Part shown: one piece after another, positions 50,917 to 59,613 of the stretch | Layout: every line of letters starts with the position of its first letter | Numbering within the stretch: position 1 is the first letter of the stretch | Origin: Thiobacillus denitrificans | Lineage (GTDB): Bacteria; Pseudomonadota; Gammaproteobacteria; Burkholderiales; Thiobacillaceae | NCBI GenBank assembly: GCA_020723405.1 | Contig: DYIY01000011.1 | Location: forward strand, 62,001-126,000 | Length of the DNA: 64,000 nucleotides | Direction of reading: 5' to 3' | Position numbers and translations under genes: made by a program | The notes under the pieces: model-generated | Database searches by the model: none | Told to the model about the DNA's origin: nothing | The model's input: the letters and a program-made list of their open reading frames with translations, nothing else

Positions 50917-51894
50917 TCAGGAATTCGGGTCGCTGGAAACCAGCAGATTGACGATGAGGCGGATCATCAGATCCTTGTTGTTGGGCGCGCTTTCGGCCAC
51001 CAGCAAGGCCAGGGCGGTGAGGGCGTTGGCGTTGAGGCTCATGGCCATGCTTTCCTGGCGCAGATAGAGCAGAAACAGGAAGGCGCCGGTCCGTTTGTTG
51101 CCGTCGGAGAACGGGTGGTCCTTGATAACGAAATAGAGCAGGTGGGCTGCCTTTTCCTCTCGGGTCTTGTAGAGCGACTCGCCGAACATGGTCTGTTCGA
51201 TGCTGCCCAAAATGCCCTGCAGTCCTTCGCCGCGCTCGCGGCCGAACAGGTCCGTGGCTTCGTCCCTGGCCAGTAACGCCGCTTTCAGGTCGTCGATGGC
51301 GGCGCGGGCAGTGGCGTAGTCCAGCACGCCCCGCGCCGGTTGGCAGGTGGCGGGTAACGCCAGGCCGTCCTCGTCGTATTGCAGCAGCAAGCGCCAGGTC
51401 TTGGCGTAACTGGCGATGAGCGTGACCACTTCGCGCCCGGCATCGTTCACCAGCTCCTGGTTGGCCAGGGTTCTCGCCAGCAGGTCGATGGCCTGTTGGG
51501 CTTCGGCAAGACCCCGTTCGGCCAGACGCGAGGCGTTCAGGCTGTAGCCCTGGGTCAGTTGTTCCCGCAGAACGCGGGTGGCCCATTGGCGAAAGCGCAC
51601 ACCACGCCGGGAGTTGACCCGGTAGCCGACAGAGATGATGGCGTCGAGGTTGTAGTGTTTGAGATTGCGTTGCACCTGACGCTTGCCCTCGGTTTGAACT
51701 GCTAAGAAATCCTTAGCAGTTGCTTCCTCATCCAACTCATCTTCCCTAAAGATGTTCTTGAGGTGCATCAACACGTTTTCCGGCGAGGTGTCGAAGAGCT
51801 CACCCATCTGGCGCTGGGTCAGCCAGACGGTCTCGCCTTCCAGGCGAACGGCAATGTGCTTGTCGGCACTTTCGTAGATCAGCAGTTCACTCAT
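50917..51894 (-). CDS. RhuM-Fic fusion protein inside the cmr operon
   Basis: A 325-residue protein that is not a known Cmr subunit. The N-terminal RhuM-like region (about 1-150) has VWLTQRQMGELFDTS, LKNIFREDEL and LDAIISVGYRVNSRRG. The C-terminal Fic/Doc domain has the active-site motif HPFSDGNKRTGAF, with all canonical residues. Fic enzymes transfer AMP or other nucleotide parts to proteins; RhuM function is unknown. It sits between cmr3 (19-base gap) and cmr4 (21-base gap) in the same direction, so it should be co-expressed. I see no inhibitory (S/T)xxxE(G/N) helix next to the motif. It may be a passenger or a new type III ancillary effector. Confidence 0.88.
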   Translation of the reverse strand: MSELLIYESADKHIAVRLEGETVWLTQRQMGELFDTSPENVLMHLKNIFREDELDEEATAKDFLAVQTEGKRQVQRNLKHYNLDAIISVGYRVNSRRGVRFRQWATRVLREQLTQGYSLNASRLAERGLAEAQQAIDLLARTLANQELVNDAGREVVTLIASYAKTWRLLLQYDEDGLALPATCQPARGVLDYATARAAIDDLKAALLARDEATDLFGRERGEGLQGILGSIEQTMFGESLYKTREEKAAHLLYFVIKDHPFSDGNKRTGAFLFLLYLRQESMAMSLNANALTALALLVAESAPNNKDLMIRLIVNLLVSSDPNS

Positions 51895-51913
51895 TCTTGT
51901 CTCCCTTTCAGTT

Positions 51914-53083
51914 TCATGCCGCCAGCCAGAGCCGGTTGAATCCCTCGGCTCGACGGGCGGCATCTTCGCAGGCATCGCTCCACAACCCCTGCTCGGCAAG
52001 CTTGCGAAGGGACTCGGGGGTGGCCTCCACGTCGTCCAGCCAATAAACGCTACCGGTCGGGGCGGCGCGCTGGGCGGGCTTGGGTTCCTTGCGGGCCAGA
52101 TCCCACCCCGAAACCACTTCGGCGCGGGGGACGGCAGCACAGACCAGGCGGGCCTTTACGCCATGGAGATCAAAGCGGTAACTGCCATCGGCCTGCTGGC
52201 TGAAGCCGGTGGGCAGCCAGCCCAGCGGGAAAACCCCGGGGGTGGACAGCACCAACCGGCAGCGGCGGGCTTGAGCCAGGGCCGCGTAATCGGCGACGGG
52301 CAAGGTGGGGTCGGCGCGCTGGATGGCAGCGGCGCGGCCATCGCCGCCCAGGCGCACCGAGCCAGCGGCGGGGGGCATGGCGCCGCTGACAGCGGCGAGG
52401 AAACCGATACCGGCTTGCATCGCCACCGCCTGAACCGTGAACAGCCGCCCATCTGCGGCCCGGCGGGTGTCGGTATCCAGCCCCACGCCCACGCGCGGGT
52501 CGATCTGCCACAGCGCGCTGGATTTCACCAGGTCATTGCTCTGGGGTGACGCGCCGGCCAGGTATTTTGCCCAGCCGGCCTGGGTCAGCCAGTAGCCGGC
52601 TGTGGGTTTGCTGCGCTCGCTTTCGGCCAGCACGGGCAAGAGGGGCAGCGGCGCGGAAGATTGAAGCCCCGCTCCCGTTGGGAGAGGGGAGGGGGTGAGG
52701 GCAATCGGGGTGAGGGTGCGAATGGTCGCCACGCCGTTCGCACTTTCGCTGACCACCAGGTCGGCCGGCATCTGATAGAGCGCTTCCACCCGCCCATCAG
52801 CGAGGCGCCGGGCCAACTGGAACGCCGTCACCCGGAATGAGCCAGGCACGGCCGGCGTTCCCAGGGTGGGATGCTCGACTTCACTCTTCGCGAAAGCCGC
52901 CAGATCGATCGGCTGGCCGTCGATGCGGTCCTCGGCCAGCATGCGGGAGCGGATCGCGCCGGCCGCCACCGAGGGCCAGGGCGGTATGAGGGCTTCGCCA
53001 TGGCTGCCCGGGTCGCCAAACAGTTTGTTGCCCCGCAGGAAAAGCACGTCCAGGGGTTCGAGGAATCGGTATTCAACGCTCAT
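51914..53083 (-). CDS. cmr3: Cmr3 RAMP subunit
   Basis: A 389-residue subunit that binds the crRNA 5' handle. MSVEYRFLEPLDVLFLRGNK is the family start. VPGSFRVTAFQLARR, IDPRVGVGLDTDTRRA and the C-terminal region follow. A REP-like element inserted in frame adds the Pro/Gly-rich LTPSPLPTGAGLQSS. It overlaps cas10 by four bases. Confidence 0.93.
   Translation of the reverse strand: MSVEYRFLEPLDVLFLRGNKLFGDPGSHGEALIPPWPSVAAGAIRSRMLAEDRIDGQPIDLAAFAKSEVEHPTLGTPAVPGSFRVTAFQLARRLADGRVEALYQMPADLVVSESANGVATIRTLTPIALTPSPLPTGAGLQSSAPLPLLPVLAESERSKPTAGYWLTQAGWAKYLAGASPQSNDLVKSSALWQIDPRVGVGLDTDTRRAADGRLFTVQAVAMQAGIGFLAAVSGAMPPAAGSVRLGGDGRAAAIQRADPTLPVADYAALAQARRCRLVLSTPGVFPLGWLPTGFSQQADGSYRFDLHGVKARLVCAAVPRAEVVSGWDLARKEPKPAQRAAPTGSVYWLDDVEATPESLRKLAEQGLWSDACEDAARRAEGFNRLWLAA
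52667..52700. repeat. REP-like palindrome inside cmr3 (inverted)
   Basis: CTCCCGTTGGGAGAGGGG with flanking GGGGGTGAGGG. It has the opposite orientation to the copies in cmr6, cas10 and cmr1. In frame. Confidence 0.7.
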
Positions 53084-56000
53084 GCGTCACCTCCGCTGCG
53101 GGTTTCCCGAGCCAGGAATTCGGCCACGGTGAGGAAGTTCTCCAGCCAGTTCAGGCCGTCTTTGGATTGCTGGGCGGCCAGGGTGGCGAGACGGTTGGAA
53201 AGTTTTTGTGCCATGTCGAGCAGCTTGGCTTTCTTTTCCTTGTCCTTCTCGCTGATCTGCCGCACGAATTGATAACCCAGCAGTCCGGCCAGCATGTCGG
53301 GCTGGCCCTTGGGATCGGGCAGGTCCTTGAGCCATTCCAGACTGTTGTAAACGGCGCGGCGCGAAGTGCCTTCGTCGCGCAGAAAAGCGATGAGTTCATC
53401 CAGCAGCGTGACGGGGGCCCCCCACTTTTCGGTAAGGTGCAGCGCGCCGCCGGACCGCTTGATGACGGTGATGGAGAAGGCATCGCGGTCTATTGGCTTG
53501 CCATCTGGGCCCGGTCGGGCATATCCCTTGGCCCGCTTCTCCGCCACCCGCAGCTCGCGCATGACCGCCGACAGGGGCGCCTGGTGATGGGCGATGACCG
53601 CACCGCAACTGGCGGTGGCGTGCTCGCCCATCATGCGCATGACGCGCAGGCGATCGCCGGATTTGAGGGCGGCAAAGCCGTTGTTGAGGGTCAGTCCTTG
53701 CCATAGGCCGCCCTCGTTTTCCGGGTCATTGCCGGAGTAGGCGTAGCGCAGCCGCTGCATGGTGGAAAGCAGATCAGCGACAGGAAGCATGGCCAGAACG
53801 TCGTCGCCGCCTGCATAGATCACCCGGCCCAGATGTTCTTCCTCCACCACCTGGCGCACGACGATCTGGGAGAAGTCGTTCAGGGCACCGGAAATGGCCA
53901 GGTGCCGGTTGGGGGAGACCGGGCGCTTTTGAGCGCCATATTTGGCGATGAGGGGCTGACGGGCGGCGCGTTCGTCGAAGCCCTTCTGGACCTGGGGATG
54001 AAAACTGTCGCGGTAGGGAATGGCGGTCTTTTCGTCGCCGGAGAGAATGGCGCCCATATGGTCACCGTCCATCATGAGCAGGGCGAAGTAGGTTTCCAGC
54101 CGGGCTTCATCCTTGCCCAAGGCGGCGCCGATCGCTTGTTTGACCTGGCGCTGGGCTTTTTCCAACGCGCCGTCGTCGTCGCCATCCCGCGCGGCTTCAA
54201 ACAAACCGGGGATGCGTTTGGCGTCTTTGAGGGCCGGGTTGGCTTTGTGGCGCCGGACCAGTTTGCGTGGCAAGGCGACGGCTTCGGCCTGATTTACATC
54301 GAGACCGGATCCGGTCAGGCCACCCTTTTCCAGCCACTGGTCGATCTGATGGGCCAGGGCCATGGTGTGGGTGGAAACGACAAAGCGGTCGATCGGCTTT
54401 CCGGTCGCGTTCTCCACTTCCTGGGCAAAGACCGTGGGCCATAGCCGTTTGATGGCGGGCAATGCAGAGAGGTGCTCGCCTTGCTTCGCCCAGGCGGGCT
54501 TTTCGTCTGCGACCTTGGTCCACAGGGTTTCGATGTGTTCACTTTCCTTGAAACCGCGCTTGTCCTTGCGGCTTCTGCGTTTGCCAGCCGGAACATCGAG
54601 TTGAGCCCGGTCGGTGGTCAGCCATTCCGCCTCGCCCGTGAGTGAGCAGCGCCAGCCCTGTTGGGCCATCTGCTCGAAACCTCGTGCCGTCTTGGCAGCG
54701 GCCATGACCCGTTCAGCCAAGTTGTAGACCGCCGGGTAGAGAACACCGGGGTTGGGGGCGAAGAACGTCAGTTCCTTGCCGTCATCGGTGTGAAGTTTGG
54801 CTTCCTGGCCTTGATTCAGCGCTTTCCAGGCGGGGGAATCGAGGAAGCCACAAGCCCCCTCACCCCCGTCCCCTCGCCCGCCTGCGGGAGAGGGGTGGAA
54901 GAACGGAGCCATGGCGGCGGACAGGGCGGTGGTGTCGAGATCCGTCTGCTTTTCGGTATTGCGCGGCCGGACGAGGGAAAACGGCACGGCAGCCCAGTGG
55001 ACCTCGGGGAAACCGGCGAGTTGTTCCTTCAATTGCTCATAAGGCGTGGCGGTTTCGACATCCAGGCCGGCCTCCTGCAGCAGCCGGGAAACCACGTCTC
55101 GCCCGGTTTCCAGCAGCCAGGACCGCACGGCAACGGTGACCTTTTCAGCCAACGCCTGGGTCTGGCTGGCGGGCACCACGGCGACAAACCGGTTGGGCAG
55201 CGCGGCGGAAAACAGCGGGTTGGCGTCGGTACCGCCCTGGATCCATTCGCACTGGGCAAACAGTTCATCCGGCAGGCCCATTCGATCCCGCAGCCACACA
55301 TCCACCTGGGGGATGCCGCGCAGTCGGGGAAACAGGATGGCGTCGGGGCCCAGTGCCTCACACACCGGGCGCATGGCTTCCCAGGCCAGCCGGGAAAGCA
55401 GATGGGAACCGGCCCACAGGTCATCCATCTTGCGGGCAGCGGCGATGAAGCCCTGTACCGGCCCGATGGAGAGGGCCAGCAGCGCCGCTTCGCCCTCCGG
55501 GTCGGCGGCAAAGGCGCCGGCAAAGGCAGAAGTCAGGTCCAGGTGGTCCCAGATGGAGTGGTCCGGAATACGGGTGTCGGCGGGCAGCATGTCCCACAAG
55601 GCGCCCAGTTTGCCGAAATCTGCCGTGTCGGCACCGGTCACCGAGAGTTCCGGGCCGAAGCGCCAAAAGGCGAGCAGGGTCTTGCGCAGGTGGTCCTCGG
55701 TCATGCTGTCGGCATCCATGCCAAGGGTTTTCAGCAGACCGGAAAAATGCTCGAAGCTGCGGGCTTTGATGTCGTGGAAATCGGTGTCTCTCAAGCCGCC
55801 ATGCTGACCAAGGTCGAACTGCGTACCGGTCAGCGGATGGATCAGCACCGGTTTGTTGGCCCAGCGCACCTGCGCGCCGTCGGCGACCTTGATCGTTGTG
55901 ACCTCGCCTGTCTTGGTCTGAACGGTGATTTCCTGCCAGGGCCATTGCGGACGATCAGCGGCGGCGGCCCACCAGTCGGCACGTTGCACGTGCTTGTAAA

Positions 56001-56226
56001 TTTTGGACTTGAGGCCACGCTTGAAGATGACCCGGGACAGCACCGCGTCGTTATCCGGGTCGATGGTGTCGGGCAGAGGCTCGGAACCAATGGCCAGCAA
56101 GCGTGTTAGCGCCCTGGATGTGCCGTTTTCATGGCCCGCCGGGTCACGCAGCAACACCAGGGCCTTTTCCGCCGGGTCGTGGATGCGGGCAGCCAGTTTG
56201 GTTTGCCAGAGGATGTCGTTGTTCAT
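53080..56226 (-). CDS. cas10: Cas10 (Cmr2), polymerase/HD subunit
   Basis: A 1048-residue signature protein of type III-B. The N-terminal HD motif is H16-D17 in RIHDPAEK. The palm domain has the cyclic oligoadenylate synthase motif GGDD at 806-809 in IYAGGDDVLAML. Both are intact, so DNA cleavage and second-messenger synthesis are possible. VQGFIAAARKMDDLWAGS is conserved in Cmr2. A REP-like element near residues 443-457 encodes PSPAGGRGDGGEG. It overlaps cmr3 by four bases. Confidence 0.96.
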   Translation of the reverse strand: MNNDILWQTKLAARIHDPAEKALVLLRDPAGHENGTSRALTRLLAIGSEPLPDTIDPDNDAVLSRVIFKRGLKSKIYKHVQRADWWAAAADRPQWPWQEITVQTKTGEVTTIKVADGAQVRWANKPVLIHPLTGTQFDLGQHGGLRDTDFHDIKARSFEHFSGLLKTLGMDADSMTEDHLRKTLLAFWRFGPELSVTGADTADFGKLGALWDMLPADTRIPDHSIWDHLDLTSAFAGAFAADPEGEAALLALSIGPVQGFIAAARKMDDLWAGSHLLSRLAWEAMRPVCEALGPDAILFPRLRGIPQVDVWLRDRMGLPDELFAQCEWIQGGTDANPLFSAALPNRFVAVVPASQTQALAEKVTVAVRSWLLETGRDVVSRLLQEAGLDVETATPYEQLKEQLAGFPEVHWAAVPFSLVRPRNTEKQTDLDTTALSAAMAPFFHPSPAGGRGDGGEGACGFLDSPAWKALNQGQEAKLHTDDGKELTFFAPNPGVLYPAVYNLAERVMAAAKTARGFEQMAQQGWRCSLTGEAEWLTTDRAQLDVPAGKRRSRKDKRGFKESEHIETLWTKVADEKPAWAKQGEHLSALPAIKRLWPTVFAQEVENATGKPIDRFVVSTHTMALAHQIDQWLEKGGLTGSGLDVNQAEAVALPRKLVRRHKANPALKDAKRIPGLFEAARDGDDDGALEKAQRQVKQAIGAALGKDEARLETYFALLMMDGDHMGAILSGDEKTAIPYRDSFHPQVQKGFDERAARQPLIAKYGAQKRPVSPNRHLAISGALNDFSQIVVRQVVEEEHLGRVIYAGGDDVLAMLPVADLLSTMQRLRYAYSGNDPENEGGLWQGLTLNNGFAALKSGDRLRVMRMMGEHATASCGAVIAHHQAPLSAVMRELRVAEKRAKGYARPGPDGKPIDRDAFSITVIKRSGGALHLTEKWGAPVTLLDELIAFLRDEGTSRRAVYNSLEWLKDLPDPKGQPDMLAGLLGYQFVRQISEKDKEKKAKLLDMAQKLSNRLATLAAQQSKDGLNWLENFLTVAEFLARETRSGGDA
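54856..54895. repeat. REP-like palindrome inside cas10
   Basis: A 40-base element CCCCTCACCCCC..GCGGGAGAGGGG, nearly identical to the copy in cmr6. In frame. Confidence 0.8.
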
Positions 56227-56229
56227 GTT

Positions 56230-57276
56230 TTATTTCCCGATACGGACGAGTTGTTTTGCATCCAGGTGGCGGTGAACCTGTGTCCAGACATTGGCAATGG
56301 CAGGACGGTCTGGATGGAACGCAGCCGGGGGCAGATGAGGTATATGAAAAATGATGCCCACCAGCTTGCCGTCAGCGGTTTGTCGCACCTTGAAACGTAG
56401 CGAGTTGGGAAGACGCAGCTTGGCCCTGTCCCAAGCACGCACGTTATGTCGAGTCACCGGATAACTCAGCCAGTGACGGTCGTGGACCTCACCATCGGGC
56501 TGGGCATGGGGGAACAGAAATAAACGGCGCATGCTGATCTTGAGCTCCGCCAGCGTCTTCATCAGGGCTTTCCAGTCGCCGTGGGGGGCGGTTTGCCAGA
56601 TCAGCGCGCCTTTGCTGTCCTGGCCGATGGCGTGGGGCCAGTCGCGGTCCAGGCAGTCCTGCCACGGGCGAAGGGGCAATGCGCCCTCACCCCAGCCCTC
56701 TCCCGCTTGCGGGAGAGGGAGCAAGGTCAGGGAACCCCAACCGTTTCGGCTGCGGCTGCCGAGGGTGCCGAAGCGGTCCATCAGACGAAGTGCCTGTTCA
56801 ATGGTTGGGCAGTGTGCCTCCGGAACGGCGATGGACAGGGTGGCCGAGTCATCGCCGGCCTGGATGGCCGCGTTGGCTTTCAGGGTCGGCGCACCACCTT
56901 TGGGTAGCGAAACCGGGCCATATCCCAGATAGAGGTCCGAGGCCACCGGCTTGGGCACTTCTGGATGCTGGACTGATTCGAAGCGGGGCCATTGGCTTTT
57001 TTGCAATTGGCCCATGGTCCATTTGCTGAGCCTGATGCGTAGCAGGCTCTTCCTGCTATCGCCTTCCCCATCGCTGGCAACGCCAAACAGCAGCCCTTCC
57101 TCCCGCCGCATAGTGGCCAGGTCACTGGGCTTGAACCCGTGTTGAGCAGCGTAGGCCACCCGCCACCATGTCCGGAGCAGGGATTTGAACGGCGGTGTGC
57201 GCCATTGGGCGTTCTGTTCGGCATTGCCTAGAAAAGCGGGGGTATTGAAGCGGACGGCGAATTCGAATTGTTTCAC
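56230..57276 (-). CDS. cmr1: Cmr1 RAMP subunit
   Basis: A 348-residue RAMP subunit. FNTPAFLGNAEQNAQWRTP, FKSLLRTWWRVAYAAQHG and FGTLGSRSRNGWGSL are family signatures. It helps recognise target RNA near the crRNA 3' end. The start is GTG with GGAAGGAG seven bases upstream. It is the first gene of the cmr operon. A REP-like element encodes LPQAGEGWGEGAL. A GCAAGCTTGC palindrome lies 64 bases upstream. Confidence 0.94.
   Translation of the reverse strand: MKQFEFAVRFNTPAFLGNAEQNAQWRTPPFKSLLRTWWRVAYAAQHGFKPSDLATMRREEGLLFGVASDGEGDSRKSLLRIRLSKWTMGQLQKSQWPRFESVQHPEVPKPVASDLYLGYGPVSLPKGGAPTLKANAAIQAGDDSATLSIAVPEAHCPTIEQALRLMDRFGTLGSRSRNGWGSLTLLPLPQAGEGWGEGALPLRPWQDCLDRDWPHAIGQDSKGALIWQTAPHGDWKALMKTLAELKISMRRLFLFPHAQPDGEVHDRHWLSYPVTRHNVRAWDRAKLRLPNSLRFKVRQTADGKLVGIIFHIPHLPPAAFHPDRPAIANVWTQVHRHLDAKQLVRIGK
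56684..56719. repeat. REP-like palindrome inside cmr1
   Basis: A 36-base element with the stem CCCTCTCCCGC/GCGGGAGAGGG. In frame. Confidence 0.8.
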
Positions 57277-57335
57277 TGGGTATCTCCTTCCTTATTTCGC
57301 TATTTTTTCCTGTCGGGCTGCAATTTACCGGGTTG

Positions 57336-57345
57336 GCAAGCTTGC
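57336..57345. promoter_or_regulatory. GCAAGCTTGC palindrome upstream of the cmr operon
   Basis: Centred 64.5 bases before the cmr1 GTG. On the minus strand TTGACA lies a few bases before it, so the palindrome would fall inside a -35/-10 spacer and act as a repressor site. The dyad extends to GGCAAGCTTGCC. Confidence 0.65.
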
Positions 57346-57369
57346 CGCGAGTCTGTCAACCGGGGTGGC

Positions 57370-58155
57370 TCAGGGTGACGGCAAGGCCGGCATGGCCGCT
57401 TCGTAAAGTTGTTCGATGATGGCGCCCATGTCCTTGGGCACCCTGGCCCAGGCTTGCAGGGCGATGTCTTCGGGGATGCCGAAAAGGGCCTCGGCGACAG
57501 GGCCCGCGATGGCGGCCAGGGTGTCGGAATCGCCGCCGATGGAGATGGCGTTGCGCATGGCGTCTTCGAAGCTGGTGGCTTCAAGGGCGCAAATCAGGGC
57601 TTGCGGGACGCTGCCCTGGCAGGTCACGTCGAAGCGGTAGCCGGGGCGGATGTCGTCCACGGTGCGGTCCAGGTCGTAGCCGCTGAAGCGGGCCACGGCG
57701 GAGCGGATGGCGGGGGCGTCGAGTCCCTGCCGGGCCAGGTGGATGGCCATGACGGTGGCCTGGGCGCCCTTGATGCCTTCCGGGTGGTCGTGGGTGGGCA
57801 CGGCGCTCTTGCGGGCCAGTTCCAGGGCGTCTTCCAGGCTGGCGCCCAGGAGCGCGGCGGGGGAAGCGCGCATGGCGGAGCCGTTGCCGAAGCTGTTGTA
57901 GGGCGCACTGGCATCAGAAAACAGCCACTTGGCGAACCGGCCGCCCCAGTCGGAATCCGGGTAGCGGGTGCCCCAGTCCTTGAAGCTGGCGACCAGGTCG
58001 CGCCGGTTGAGGAAGGCGTCGGCCACGGCCACGGTGAGGACGCTGTCGTCCGTAAGAAAGCCGTGGGGGGCGATCAAGGGGGAGAAGTTCTTGTGTTTGA
58101 TGTTGTTCCATTCGTACACGGATCCGATGAGGTCTCCGATGAGGGCGCCGAACAT
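57370..58155 (-). CDS. ADP-ribosylglycohydrolase family protein
   Basis: A 261-residue protein of the DraG/ARH family. MFGALIGDLIGSVYEW, the metal-site TDDSVLTVAVADAF and the C-terminal ISIGGDSDTLAAIAGPVAEA hold the conserved acidic residues that bind two Mg or Mn ions. It removes ADP-ribose from proteins or small molecules. In diazotrophs DraG reactivates nitrogenase reductase, but this gene is in the CRISPR island, downstream of a CARF protein and a DUF2130 protein in one operon. A defence role is more likely by context. Confidence 0.87.
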   Translation of the reverse strand: MFGALIGDLIGSVYEWNNIKHKNFSPLIAPHGFLTDDSVLTVAVADAFLNRRDLVASFKDWGTRYPDSDWGGRFAKWLFSDASAPYNSFGNGSAMRASPAALLGASLEDALELARKSAVPTHDHPEGIKGAQATVMAIHLARQGLDAPAIRSAVARFSGYDLDRTVDDIRPGYRFDVTCQGSVPQALICALEATSFEDAMRNAISIGGDSDTLAAIAGPVAEALFGIPEDIALQAWARVPKDMGAIIEQLYEAAMPALPSP

Positions 58156-58223
58156 GAAAAACTCCTGGTGTAGGTATGGGTTGGGGGGGCTGGCGCAGGC
58201 GTCAGGGGTGCATGCGGGCGGCG

Positions 58224-59597
58224 TCAGTCATCGGCTTCCAGCAGCGGCGCGTCGTCCAGTTCCAGGGCGGCGATGGCGGGCATGCCCTGGCCGATGATGC
58301 CTTGCAGGGCGCCATACATGCCGGTGGTGCTGCCGATGACCCGTTCGATCTGCTTTTCCCGTTCGGCCCAGTGGCGGGTCATGGCCCGGCGTTCCTTGTC
58401 GAGCTGGCTGCGCATGGCGGAGAAGGCTTCGACGATGGCTTCGATGCGGTGGCGGAATTCGTCGCCGGCCAGGTAGGCGTAGAGCATTTCCATTTTTTCG
58501 TTTTTGCCCTGGCCGGCGGCGCGGGCGAAGGCGACCTGCTGGATCTGTTCGCGCAGGGCCTGGGCCAGGACGGGGTAGTGGGCCAGATCGGCAACCCAGA
58601 CGCCGTGCACCTGGCCGAAGCCGCGCATGCCGTCGGGCAGGGCCGTGCTCACCAGGATGGCCAGGGCGGCGCCGGCCTGGCGCTGGTCGGCCTTCAGCTT
58701 GTCGATCCAGGCGGGTTGCCAGTGCTTGGTGTTCTTGACCTCCCAGATGATCTGGCCGCAGGGGTTCAGGCTTGCATCCCGCACTTCCTGAAGCAGGTCG
58801 GCGCCGGTCATGCCCTTGGGCACCGGGTGCACCAGGTCTTGGGGGAACTGGCGTTCCAGGGCGGCCTGAATGTCCAGCTCCAGCACTTCGCCCTGCATTT
58901 CCTGGGAACCCTGCTCGCTCTTGCGCTTCAGGTCGTCAATGACCCGTTTCATGTCTTCGATCTGCTTGTCCCGCTCGGCCAGCTTGAGGGATTGTTCTTC
59001 GCCGATGAGTTGACGCAGGCGTTTCTCGTCTTCGACGCGGCTGGTGGCCAGGCGGCGCTCCAGTTCCAGGTCCATTTCCTGCTGTTTCTGGCGCAGTTCG
59101 GCGGCTTGGCGGGCCAGTTCCAGTTCCCGCTTCTGGGCCGTTTCGGCTCGGGCCTGTTCGTTGGCGAGTTGTTTGCGCAACTGGTCCATTTCCAGGGCGC
59201 CTTGTTGCTGGATGCGGGCCTCGGCCTGGGCCACCAGTTGGCGGGCCCGTTCATCGGACTCGGTGCGGAGTTTTGCTTCGACTTCCAGACGGGTGCGTTC
59301 GGCCAGGGTGCGGGCCTGTTCTTCCAGGTCCATGGCCCGGCGCTTGAGTTCCAGTTCCCGGGCGGCGGTTTCCCGGGCTTGGCGGGTTTGGTCGGCCAGT
59401 TGCTTGGCGAGGCTGTCCAGTTCCAGCTTCTGTTCGTCGCGGATGCGCCGTTCGGTTTCGCTGGCGGCCGCCTTGATGCGGTGGTCGTATTCGCCGCGCA
59501 GCCGGGTTTCCAGTTGCCCGGAGAGCTGGGTGGTGAGGGCCTCGGTGAGGGGTATGGCTTGGCCGCAGTTGGGACAAGTGAGGGTGGTGTCGGTCAT
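58224..59597 (-). CDS. DUF2130 coiled-coil protein with nuclease-like domain
   Basis: A 457-residue protein. A short zinc-ribbon-like start (LTCPNCGQAIP) is followed by a long Glu/Gln/Arg coiled coil (about 30-235). The C-terminal DUF2130 domain (about 240-440) contains GADLLQEVRDASL and GQIIWEVKNTKHW, an E-x-K pattern like PD-(D/E)XK nucleases. Function unknown. It lies 16 bases after the CARF gene, so the pair is probably co-expressed. Confidence 0.82.
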   Translation of the reverse strand: MTDTTLTCPNCGQAIPLTEALTTQLSGQLETRLRGEYDHRIKAAASETERRIRDEQKLELDSLAKQLADQTRQARETAARELELKRRAMDLEEQARTLAERTRLEVEAKLRTESDERARQLVAQAEARIQQQGALEMDQLRKQLANEQARAETAQKRELELARQAAELRQKQQEMDLELERRLATSRVEDEKRLRQLIGEEQSLKLAERDKQIEDMKRVIDDLKRKSEQGSQEMQGEVLELDIQAALERQFPQDLVHPVPKGMTGADLLQEVRDASLNPCGQIIWEVKNTKHWQPAWIDKLKADQRQAGAALAILVSTALPDGMRGFGQVHGVWVADLAHYPVLAQALREQIQQVAFARAAGQGKNEKMEMLYAYLAGDEFRHRIEAIVEAFSAMRSQLDKERRAMTRHWAEREKQIERVIGSTTGMYGALQGIIGQGMPAIAALELDDAPLLEADD

Positions 59598-59613
59598 GGT
59601 GTCTGCGCCCGGG

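Noticed and set aside
51996..52005. GCAAGCTTGC inside cmr3
   Set aside because: Coding position and about 106 bases from the RhuM-Fic start, outside the 64-74 base range of the intergenic copies.
57370..58155. Assignment of the ADP-ribosylglycohydrolase as nitrogenase regulator DraG
   Set aside because: No draT or nif structural gene is nearby and the gene is in an operon with CRISPR-associated genes; the family is broader than DraG.
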